Shown here piece after piece: positions 1 through 5,949 of a stretch of DNA of 11,693 bases. A program made the position numbers and the translations under genes. The stretch covers positions 1 through 11,693 of the forward strand of contig CAMCFL010000044.1 of NCBI GenBank assembly GCA_945873715.1, in the 5' to 3' direction. The notes beneath the pieces are model-generated. The model ran no database searches. It had not been told where the DNA came from and saw only the letters and a list, made by a program, of their open reading frames with translations. Each line of letters opens with the position of its first letter. Within the stretch, counting starts at the first letter, position 1. Origin of the DNA: Akkermansia muciniphila (lineage in GTDB: Bacteria > Verrucomicrobiota > Verrucomicrobiia > Limisphaerales > UBA9464).

Positions 1-465
1 CAGCGGGTGCGACCAGTGGCGATTCTCTTCCCGCATGTTCTGGATTGGAATGGCACGCACATCGGGGTCCATTACCTCGTGATGGACGCATTGGCCATGC
101 TGGGAGATCAGCTCAGCACCTACATGGTGGAGACCGAGTTTTGGGGACAGAATTATTCGCCAAACCTTCTGGTTGAGATCTCGGAAGACGATCTGACGGA
201 TCTGATGACGGCGTTGACGTTTCATGTGGGTGAGGTGCGGCGAAATCCTTACCATTTGACCCTACCCAGCTGGATGGCGAATAGCGTTCGCTTAGGTGGC
301 GAGACCGTTGGGGGGCAGGGAACGGCGCCGCCGGATTTTCCATTCGGTACGGTTTACCGGTTACGGCGATGGGAGGGTGGACGGGTTTCGGAGGTCTATT
401 CCGGCGGACGGGTTGTCCGGGCGACCGACCGACCGGATGCGATTTTCCGTGAGTCGAACACTTGA
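1..465 (+). CDS. PIG-L (LmbE-like) family deacetylase, C-terminal part (5' end outside window)
   Basis: The frame is open from the first base, so the gene very probably begins upstream; the GTG at position 7 is only the first in-window start codon. About 154 residues are visible. Counting from that GTG, residues 8-22 (FPHVLDWNGTHIGVH) sit where PIG-L deacetylases carry their second metal-binding stretch (usually D-x-H-P-D-H). Then come an ETEFW strand (43-47), a conserved-looking helix with H73 (FHVGEVRRNPYH), and a 'WMANSVRLGGE...GG' segment that resembles the family's C-terminal RxxG...AE region. PIG-L enzymes remove N-acetyl groups from GlcNAc-type sugars using Zn. The canonical HPDH is not preserved; THIGVH (H18, H22) replaces it, so the family call is moderate and the substrate unknown. 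The next gene starts 69 nt downstream on the same strand. Confidence 0.5.
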   Translation, partial: QRVRPVAILFPHVLDWNGTHIGVHYLVMDALAMLGDQLSTYMVETEFWGQNYSPNLLVEISEDDLTDLMTALTFHVGEVRRNPYHLTLPSWMANSVRLGGETVGGQGTAPPDFPFGTVYRLRRWEGGRVSEVYSGGRVVRATDRPDAIFRESNT

Positions 466-534
466 GCTGGTTTCGACCGTGTTTTTGGTACGGGAGGATC
501 GATCGGCGTCCGATTTTCGATATGGGTTGATGCG

Positions 535-1233
535 ATGACCATGAAGCTTCGACCGACACGGGGCGGCTTTCGCTTGAGTGAGCATGGAGTGGTGGTCAGC
601 GAGATGCGGCTGCAGCCTGGCCCCACCCACAGTGTTTTCGACGTGCTTGCTGCGTTGGTTGCATTGGCGCGGCCTGCCGGGAGGGTGGGGATCCTTGGGT
701 TTGCTGGTGGGGGAATGATGGCGCCACTCCGGCGCCTGGGTTGTTCTGCCGCGGTGGAAGCGGTGGATCTTGATCGGGGGAGTTATGAACTTTTCGCCAG
801 GCACTGCAGCGCGTGGGCTGGACCTGTTGAATGGCATCATGGAGATGCCGTGGAATGGCTTAGATTCCAGGAAGGAAGGTTTGACGTCTTGGTGGAGGAT
901 CTTTCAGTTCCTCACGCAGGCGACGTCTTCAAGCCACAGATTAGCTGGGATGTCTTGCCGAAACTGATGGGTGAACGGATGTCTTCGGGGGGCGTCGCCA
1001 TCTTGAACCAGATTCCGCTCGCGAGCGGAGGATGGCCCCGGAGTTGGCCCGGTTTGGGCAAGGAAGTTGGTCCGGTGGTGACAGTCCGACTGGAGGATTT
1101 TGAGAATCGAATCGTGGTGGTTGGTCAGTCCATGGGGACTGCCCGCGCGCTTGGCGTGCGGATCAGGGCGTGTTTGCGGGAACTAGGCTCCCGTCAGGCG
1201 AACCGGGTTCGGGTTTGTACTGGGATTGTATGA
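535..1233 (+). CDS. Spermidine-synthase-like / class I SAM-fold protein
   Basis: A 232-residue protein with the Rossmann layout of the spermidine synthase and methyltransferase superfamily. A Gly-rich nucleotide loop (VGILGFAGGG, 51-60) is followed by an acidic strand end (VEAVDLD, 74-80), a HGDAVEWL segment (102-109, like the 'GDA..FL' of aminopropyltransferases), and the active-site strand FDVLVEDLSVP (116-126), where spermidine synthases have D-x-x-D-P. The N-terminal beta-hairpin that closes the active site in true spermidine synthases is very short here. No partner such as speD or speA lies nearby. It could be an aminopropyltransferase relative or a small-molecule methyltransferase; many 'spermidine synthase-like' proteins have no known substrate. 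ATG 535 is chosen; ATG 541, two codons later, is equally possible. No clear Shine-Dalgarno sequence precedes either. Confidence 0.6.
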   Translation: MTMKLRPTRGGFRLSEHGVVVSEMRLQPGPTHSVFDVLAALVALARPAGRVGILGFAGGGMMAPLRRLGCSAAVEAVDLDRGSYELFARHCSAWAGPVEWHHGDAVEWLRFQEGRFDVLVEDLSVPHAGDVFKPQISWDVLPKLMGERMSSGGVAILNQIPLASGGWPRSWPGLGKEVGPVVTVRLEDFENRIVVVGQSMGTARALGVRIRACLRELGSRQANRVRVCTGIV

Positions 1234-1319
1234 CGGCCCAGGCCGATCGTGTTTCGTATCGTTTCTTGGCCGGCACGCGCCTGCTGGCGTCCCGGGTTGG
1301 AAGGGTCCATGTTCGGCCG

Positions 1320-1736
1320 ATGGCAAAGCAGTGCTGGCTCGTGAAGCAGGAACCGGAGGCCTATTCGTGGGCGACATTTGTCAAGGATGGGCGAGCGGCG
1401 TGGACGGGAGTGCGCAACTTTCAGGCCCGCAATTCGCTGCGCTTGATGAAGGCTGGGGATCTTGTGCTGTACTACCACAGTGTGTCGGAGAAGCAGGTCG
1501 TCGGTATCGCCCGGGTGGAGCGGGAGGCCTATCCGGATCCGACGGCGAATGAAGGAGATTGGTCCGCCGTGGACCTGGTGCCGTACCAGGCTCTGGGGGC
1601 AGCGGTGACTCTGGAGCAATTGAAGGCGGATCCGATGACCCGGGACATGCCCTTGATCCGTCAATCGCGGTTGAGTGTGATGGGGTTGACAGCAGAGATA
1701 TTTGGCAAGGTGGTGGCAATGGGTGGTTGTCGCTAA
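1320..1736 (+). CDS. EVE domain-containing protein (THYN1-like)
   Basis: A 138-residue single-domain protein spanning a whole EVE domain. Visible hallmarks are CWLVKQEPEAYSW (5-17), W28-x-G-V-R-N-F-Q-A-R-N (28-38), GDLVLYYHS (46-54), VVGIARV (60-66), AYPDPT (70-75), the WSAVDL strand (81-86) and the C-terminal PLIRQSRLSVM (111-121). EVE domains share the PUA-like/YTH-type fold and are proposed or shown to bind modified bases in nucleic acids; the family is close to human thymocyte nuclear protein 1. The frame is open 50 codons further upstream, but the family start motif (M-x-x-x-W-L-x-K-x-E-P) fixes ATG 1320. A GGAAGGG at 1299-1305 lies 14 nt upstream, rather far for a ribosome binding site. 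It follows the spermidine-synthase-like gene by 86 nt and ends 25 nt before the PilT-like gene. No restriction or methylation gene is adjacent. Confidence 0.88.
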   Translation: MAKQCWLVKQEPEAYSWATFVKDGRAAWTGVRNFQARNSLRLMKAGDLVLYYHSVSEKQVVGIARVEREAYPDPTANEGDWSAVDLVPYQALGAAVTLEQLKADPMTRDMPLIRQSRLSVMGLTAEIFGKVVAMGGCR

Positions 1737-1761
1737 CACAGGCGATCATTAGTTTGATTCC

Positions 1762-2877
1762 ATGGAGCGAGTGCCACAGGACTCTTGTCTGTCCCGTCTT
1801 TTGACATGGGCGGAGGCCCGAGGCGCATCGGATGTGCACGGGCGCGCAGGAGCGGGTTTTGTGGTGAGGACCCAGGGAAGGCTGGAGGAAGTGCCCCGGG
1901 GTGAGTTCGGTTTGCCTGACGACGACGGATTGTCCGGATGGTTCAGCGAGGCCTTCTCTGCAGGTTTAAGGGCGCGTATCTCGGCCAACCGGGAGATGGA
2001 CGCCAGTTTCGAACACGGCGCAGTCCGCTATCGCGCGAACTTCAGCAGGCAACGGGGTGGCCAGTCGTTTTCATTTCGGGTGGTGCCCCAGCAGCGACAC
2101 CGTCTGTTGGACCTGCAACTTCCGGAAAGTCTGGGAGAAATGATGCGGGCGTTGCGCGGGCTGATTCTTGTCACAGGTCCCACTGGCCAGGGAAAGAGCA
2201 CGACCGTGCGGGCGATGCTCCAGCAATTGGCAGAGGAGCGGGCGGTTCGGATCATCACTGTCGAAGATCCGATCGAACACCTTTTTGCAGATGCGCGATC
2301 GCATTTCGAGCAACGGGAGGTGGGGATCGATACGGCCAGCTTTGCGGACGGCATCCGGAACGCGATGCGACAGGATCCGAATGTCATCTTTGTGGGCGAG
2401 ATCCGGGATCGGGAGAGCATCTGGGCGGCAATGCAGGCGGCGGAGACCGGGCATCTGGTGGTGAGTACCCTCCATGCGGATTCTGTGGCGCAGGCGATCG
2501 GGCGTTTGCGCGAGCATTATCCGGCGACGGAGCAGGGGGCGGTAAGTGGATTGCTGGCGAGGAATCTCAATTCGATCGTGTGCCAGAGGCTTGTTCCCAA
2601 CCTGTCGGCCGGACGAACTCCCTGTCTTGAGATCCTCAAGCGCGATGCGGGGGTTCAGGAGGCCATCCGGGAAAACCGACTCTCCCAGCTGGAAGGAATC
2701 GTCGAGGTTTCAAACCACATCGGCATGCACACCTTTGACCAGTACCTGCAGGAGTTGATGGTTGCCGGATTGATCTCCGTGGAGACCGCGCGCGAGTACG
2801 CGGTGAATCGGCACCGGCTTGAGCTGGCGATGAGGGGAATCGTGACGTCGCAACCCATTCTGGAACGAAAGGCTTAA
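1762..2877 (+). CDS. pilT: PilT/PilU-type secretion-superfamily ATPase
   Basis: A 371-residue hexameric-type ATPase of the PilT/VirB11 family. The N-terminal PAS-like domain opens with GASDVH (21-26; PilT has ASDLH). The RecA domain carries Walker A GPTGQGKST (139-147), the Asp box TVEDPIEH (166-173), Walker B VIFVGEIRD (208-216) and the His box TGHLVVSTLHADS (229-241). The retraction-ATPase C-terminus is recognisable: an AIREN motif (301-305, close to AIRN of PilT) and GMHTFDQYL (321-329). In the family, PilT and PilU power type IV pilus retraction on the cytoplasmic face of the inner membrane. Length matches PilT (about 345) and PilU (about 380). Gln143 in Walker A, usually Ser, is unusual. 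No pilB, pilC, pilM-Q or pilin gene is in view. The next gene starts 2 nt after its stop. ATG 1762 is chosen; GTG 1771 is possible, and neither has a clear ribosome binding site. Which machine it drives is unknown. Confidence 0.87.
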   Translation: MERVPQDSCLSRLLTWAEARGASDVHGRAGAGFVVRTQGRLEEVPRGEFGLPDDDGLSGWFSEAFSAGLRARISANREMDASFEHGAVRYRANFSRQRGGQSFSFRVVPQQRHRLLDLQLPESLGEMMRALRGLILVTGPTGQGKSTTVRAMLQQLAEERAVRIITVEDPIEHLFADARSHFEQREVGIDTASFADGIRNAMRQDPNVIFVGEIRDRESIWAAMQAAETGHLVVSTLHADSVAQAIGRLREHYPATEQGAVSGLLARNLNSIVCQRLVPNLSAGRTPCLEILKRDAGVQEAIRENRLSQLEGIVEVSNHIGMHTFDQYLQELMVAGLISVETAREYAVNRHRLELAMRGIVTSQPILERKA

Positions 2878-2879
2878 AG

Positions 2880-3554
2880 ATGTTGGTCCTTTTCCGGGTG
2901 TTTTTCACGGCCCTCTTCCTCTGGTTGATGGTGGAGTCGGGGCGCGAGGCATCGGCAAATCTCAACGATGATTTGAACAACGCCGGAAGGTTCGCGGTGA
3001 TGGTCGTGGTGGGTTTGATGGCAGGACTTACCTGGGCACCGGTCCTCGGGCGTGTGGTGGCTGGACCCATGACGGGATTGATGACCGATGGATCCGTATC
3101 TGACGATCGGACGTGGTTGATCCGGTTTGCGCGGCGCTGCGAGGCCCGCGGTTGGCGTCGGATGGCCGTGCTCGCTGCCTTTGCCGAGGGGGTCCGGCAT
3201 CCGGATCTGCCGGCTGCCTTCGTTGTCGGGATGAACCATTCGCGGGCTGGATCCTGGTTGGAGCGAGCCTTTGCCCGCGAGGTCTGGCGTTTCAACAACG
3301 TGGCGAATTGTGTTCGGGCCCATGAAATCCTCCGCGTGCGCCATCAAGAGCATCCTGGGGTCCATGAGCAGGCGGAGGTGAACCTGTCGCTGATGTCGCA
3401 CCTCAGGGAACCGGAGCCAGAGCCGGGACTTCTGGCGGTTCCCGATGCCGCCCCGATGCCGCTTCCGATCCGGAATGCGCGAATCCGGCTTTTCGGAGGA
3501 GGGTCGGGGGATGGAGGTAAATCTGGCAGCCCTGGCGACCAGGGGGACACCTGA
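2880..3554 (+). CDS. Two-helix membrane protein of unknown function
   Basis: A 224-residue protein I do not recognise. Two hydrophobic segments lie at residues 3-19 and about 37-64, the second containing small-residue-rich stretches (VVVGLMAGL) typical of packed helices. A predicted helical, basic domain follows at about 77-175, containing FARRCEARGWRRM and AREVWRFNNVANCVRAHEIL. The tail (178-224) is Pro-rich and then Gly/Ser-rich and looks disordered. The two helices with a long soluble C-terminal part suggest an inner-membrane protein with a cytoplasmic domain; the topology is inference. ATG 2880 starts 2 nt after the stop of the PilT-like gene, and the GAACGAAAGG just before that stop could act as the ribosome binding site, so translation is probably coupled. 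The downstream SNase-like gene begins 1 nt after this stop. A role with the ATPase is likely from the layout but cannot be read from the sequence. Confidence 0.75.
   Translation: MLVLFRVFFTALFLWLMVESGREASANLNDDLNNAGRFAVMVVVGLMAGLTWAPVLGRVVAGPMTGLMTDGSVSDDRTWLIRFARRCEARGWRRMAVLAAFAEGVRHPDLPAAFVVGMNHSRAGSWLERAFAREVWRFNNVANCVRAHEILRVRHQEHPGVHEQAEVNLSLMSHLREPEPEPGLLAVPDAAPMPLPIRNARIRLFGGGSGDGGKSGSPGDQGDT
3541..3547 (+). promoter_or_regulatory. Ribosome binding site candidate for ATG 3556
   Basis: AGGGGGA lies 8 nt before ATG 3556, inside the end of the preceding gene. A competing and stronger site, GGAGGAGGG at 3495-3503, lies 7 nt before an in-frame ATG at 3511, which would add 15 residues and overlap the upstream gene by 44 nt. 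I prefer 3556 because it gives a clean N-terminal membrane anchor, but the upstream start cannot be excluded. Confidence 0.4.
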
Positions 3555-3555
3555 C

Positions 3556-4131
3556 ATGTTCCATTTTCTGAACCGTTGTCTCCGGGCGTTGGTGTGGGCC
3601 TGCTGGCTGGGAGCTGGGACGGCCCTGTGGTTTCAGCGCGAGCAGGCGCGCCCGCTGGTTGATTACTTCGTGATCTGGCGGGATGCGAACTGGTCGAACC
3701 CGGCTCCATTGCCCCGGATGTCGGGAAGGGTCGTCCGGGTTCTGGGCGAATCGATCGTGCAGTTCCGAGCCGACGACGGAACGACGTGGAACCTGGGCCT
3801 GCAGGGTTGCGAGACCAACGGGCTCCCGGCTGGGGTTGAAGGGGGCCGATTCGTGGCCGAGACCCGTCGGCATCTGGGAATGTTGATGGAAGGCAGACCG
3901 GTTGAATTTGCGCTGACCCTCACCAACGTCACGCGGACGGGACTGGGCTACTTCTACTCGGAGCAGACCAACAGTGTGCTTCTTCGCCTGGTGGCGGAGG
4001 GTCGCTGCGGGGTGAAGGGAACGGAGACGCGGACGCTGCCGGTCCGCGAGCAATATCGTTTGCGGGTGGCGGAACGAAGGGCGCGTGCCGGAGGTGTGGG
4101 GCGTTGGAGGGTGGCCGCCCCGGGCCCGTGA
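3556..4131 (+). CDS. Membrane-anchored SNase-fold (thermonuclease-like) protein, probably non-catalytic
   Basis: A 191-residue protein. One N-terminal hydrophobic helix (about 9-25, RALVWACWLGAGTALWF behind basic R10) is a membrane anchor or uncleaved signal. Residues 56-184 follow the staphylococcal nuclease (TNase) pattern: SGRVVRVLGESIV (56-68), the DDGTTW hairpin (73-78), GLQGCETN (81-88) where nucleases have RLxGIDxPE, a central helix ending in GRPVEF (113-118), GLGYFYSEQTNSVLLRLVAEG (from 129; nucleases have GRxLAYVY...N..LV..G) and the closing AERRARAGGVGRW (172-184). The catalytic set looks lost: GDT is GES, the RLxGID arginine and aspartate are Gly and Glu, the PE glutamate is absent, and the GR arginine is replaced. 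I infer a binding or structural SNase-fold domain, perhaps extracytoplasmic. It is the last gene of the unit starting with the PilT-like ATPase and ends 7 nt from the convergent Dabb gene. Confidence 0.65.
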   Translation: MFHFLNRCLRALVWACWLGAGTALWFQREQARPLVDYFVIWRDANWSNPAPLPRMSGRVVRVLGESIVQFRADDGTTWNLGLQGCETNGLPAGVEGGRFVAETRRHLGMLMEGRPVEFALTLTNVTRTGLGYFYSEQTNSVLLRLVAEGRCGVKGTETRTLPVREQYRLRVAERRARAGGVGRWRVAAPGP

Positions 4132-4138
4132 AAGAGGC

Positions 4139-4438
4139 TCAGGAGAAGTCGTAGATGGTGGCCTTGACGCACACCTTCTTGAAGACCTTCTCCACAAACT
4201 CCACGTGGCGCGGATGGATCTGGTAGTCGTCCTGGGCCTGCTTGTCGGGAAAGATCAGATTCAAAGCCACCTGGTAGCTTTGGTCGACGACCGGGCGATG
4301 GCTTCCGACCATTTTTCCGGCGTGGTACTGGAGTACGCCTGGGATGTCCTTCAGGTACTCATGACATCCGGCGAGGAGCTGATCAGCGGCGGTGGGATTG
4401 GCGGGATCCGTCCAGAAAATGACCACGTGCGAGAACAT
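4139..4438 (-). CDS. Dabb (stress-responsive alpha/beta-barrel) family protein
   Basis: A complete 99-residue Dabb domain. It begins with FSHVVIFW (2-9) including the conserved His4, has IPGV (32-35), a GKMVGSHRPVVDQSYQVAL strand pair (41-59), and the closing DDYQIHPRHVEFV (70-82), the family signature YQxHPxHxxF, before the last strand ATIYDF. Dabb proteins form small dimeric ferredoxin-like barrels; members include plant stress proteins and several bacterial enzymes acting on hydrophobic molecules, but most bacterial single-domain members have no known substrate. It is the only minus-strand gene between 1 and 9428 and is divergent from leuC across 131 nt. The sequence just upstream of its ATG is pyrimidine-rich (TCTTCCTCCCC), so there is no Shine-Dalgarno site. 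Confidence 0.9.
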   Translation of the reverse strand: MFSHVVIFWTDPANPTAADQLLAGCHEYLKDIPGVLQYHAGKMVGSHRPVVDQSYQVALNLIFPDKQAQDDYQIHPRHVEFVEKVFKKVCVKATIYDFS

Positions 4439-4569
4439 GGGGAGGAAGATACTGGCGAGTCGGTGACCAGTCCAAGCGCGGATCTACCGCGGGAGAGGGT
4501 TTATCTCCGGGCGGGGGGAGCCTTGCGGGGATTGCGCCGGCCCCCTTGGGTCCGCTAGGTTCGGGAACC
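4439..4569. promoter_or_regulatory. Divergent intergenic region between the Dabb gene and leuC
   Basis: These 131 nt must hold the promoters for the minus-strand Dabb gene and the plus-strand leuC-glnA pair, unless leuC is read from further upstream. I found no convincing -35/-10 pair and no leader peptide with a leucine run, attenuator hairpin or T-box. The only AT-rich spot is GGTTTATCT near 4498-4506. A TTG at 4546 is in frame with leuC, but the eight extra residues do not fit the family N-terminus. Confidence 0.35.
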
Positions 4570-5940
4570 ATGACTTTGACGGAGAAGATCCTGGCGCGTG
4601 CGTCGGGCAAGGCGCAGGTGAGCGCGGGCGACAACATCTGGGTGAATGCGGACGTCCTGATGACCCACGACGTCTGTGGGCCTGGGACGATCGGTGTGTT
4701 CAAGCGGGAGTTTGGGCAGCAGGCCAAGGTGTGGGATCGGCAGCGGGTGGTGATCATCCCCGACCACTACATCTTCACCTCGGATTCCAAATCCAACCGG
4801 AACGTGGACATCCTCCGGGATTTCGCCCGGGAACAGGAGTTACCCTACTTTTACGACGTCATCGACGATCCCAGTGGCCACTGGAAGTTTGATGCCGCCA
4901 AGGGATTGTTGAAGAAGCAGTACGGCTCGAACTACGCGGGGGTATGCCACGCGGCGTTGCCCCAGAAGGGCCATACCCGGCCGGGCGAGATCCTGTTCGG
5001 GACCGACTCGCATACCTGCATGGCAGGTGCCTTCAATGAGTTCGCAACGGGGATTGGCAACACCGACGCTGGGTTTGTCTTGGGGACGGGAAAGCTGCTG
5101 CTCAAGGTGCCCGAGACCATGCGTTTCCGGTTCGAGGGTCGGTTGCAGCCGGGGGTCATGGCCAAGGACATCATCCTTCATGTCATTGGCGAGATCGGGT
5201 TCGACGGAGCCACCTACCGGGCGATGCAGTTTGACGGTCCGGGGGTGGCAAGCCTGTCGATGGACGATCGGATGACGATTGCCAACATGACGATCGAAGC
5301 CGGCGGTAAGAATGGCATCTTTCCGTTCGATTCGCGGACGGCGGAGTACATCGAGTCCCGGACCCGATTGAACGGAACAAAGCAGGGGTACGAACCGGTG
5401 GAGGCGGATGCGTCGCAGAGGTTCATCCATGAATCGGTGATCAACCTCGATGAACTCGAGCCGACGGTGGCCTGCCATCCGGATCCTGGCCAACGGAAGA
5501 AGGCCAAGGAGATGACCGATGTGAAGTTGGATCGGGCTTACATCGGGTCCTGCACGGGTGGCAAGACCAGCGATTTCGTGGAGTTCGCCCGTATTGTCCG
5601 GGGACGTCGCGTGGTCATCGATACGTTCGGGGTGCCGGCGACGCCGGAGATCGTGCACGATCTGCAGACGACGCGTTGGGGTGATCAGACGGTCTGGGAC
5701 ATCCTGGTGGGTTCCGGGGTGCAGATGACCGAGAACGCTGGTTGTGCTGCCTGTCTGGGTGGGCCCGTGGATACGTTTGGGCGCATGAACACCCCGCTGA
5801 AGTGCATCAGTGCGACGAATCGCAATTTTCCGGGTCGCATGGGGCACAAGGAATCGCAGGTCTTTCTGGCGAGCCCGGCGACCGTGGCGGCCAGCGCCGT
5901 GGCGGGCCGGATCACGGATCCCCGGGAGTATGTGAGCTGA
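4570..5940 (+). CDS. leuC: 3-isopropylmalate dehydratase large subunit
   Basis: A 456-residue aconitase-superfamily protein. It interconverts 2- and 3-isopropylmalate in leucine synthesis, in the cytoplasm, with a [4Fe-4S] cluster and the LeuD small subunit. The start MTLTEKILARASG (ATG 4570) matches the family N-terminus. Substrate and core motifs include MTHDVCGPG (31-39), PDHYIFTSDS (64-73), GTDSHTCMAGAFNEFATGIG (144-163) and ATNRNFPGRMGHKES (415-429). Cluster cysteines are C328 (GSCTGGKTSDF) plus C392 and C395 (GCAACLGGP). GSCTGGK rather than GSCTN(G/S)R, and the C-terminal run NRNFPGRMGHKES...DPREYV, recall the plant chloroplast-type enzyme. Homoaconitase is the main alternative and cannot be fully excluded. 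No leuD follows; glnA starts 9 nt downstream, so the two are probably cotranscribed. The RBS is at best a weak GGGA at 4563-4566. Confidence 0.9.
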   Translation: MTLTEKILARASGKAQVSAGDNIWVNADVLMTHDVCGPGTIGVFKREFGQQAKVWDRQRVVIIPDHYIFTSDSKSNRNVDILRDFAREQELPYFYDVIDDPSGHWKFDAAKGLLKKQYGSNYAGVCHAALPQKGHTRPGEILFGTDSHTCMAGAFNEFATGIGNTDAGFVLGTGKLLLKVPETMRFRFEGRLQPGVMAKDIILHVIGEIGFDGATYRAMQFDGPGVASLSMDDRMTIANMTIEAGGKNGIFPFDSRTAEYIESRTRLNGTKQGYEPVEADASQRFIHESVINLDELEPTVACHPDPGQRKKAKEMTDVKLDRAYIGSCTGGKTSDFVEFARIVRGRRVVIDTFGVPATPEIVHDLQTTRWGDQTVWDILVGSGVQMTENAGCAACLGGPVDTFGRMNTPLKCISATNRNFPGRMGHKESQVFLASPATVAASAVAGRITDPREYVS

Positions 5941-5949
5941 TCCGATTCC

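Noticed and set aside
1170..1319. 50-codon extension of the EVE gene upstream of ATG 1320
   Set aside because: It overlaps the end of the upstream gene and is not part of the EVE fold; the family N-terminus starts at ATG 1320.
4085..4558. 157-codon plus-strand open frame between the SNase-like gene and leuC
   Set aside because: It lies opposite the well-supported Dabb gene and shows no domain.
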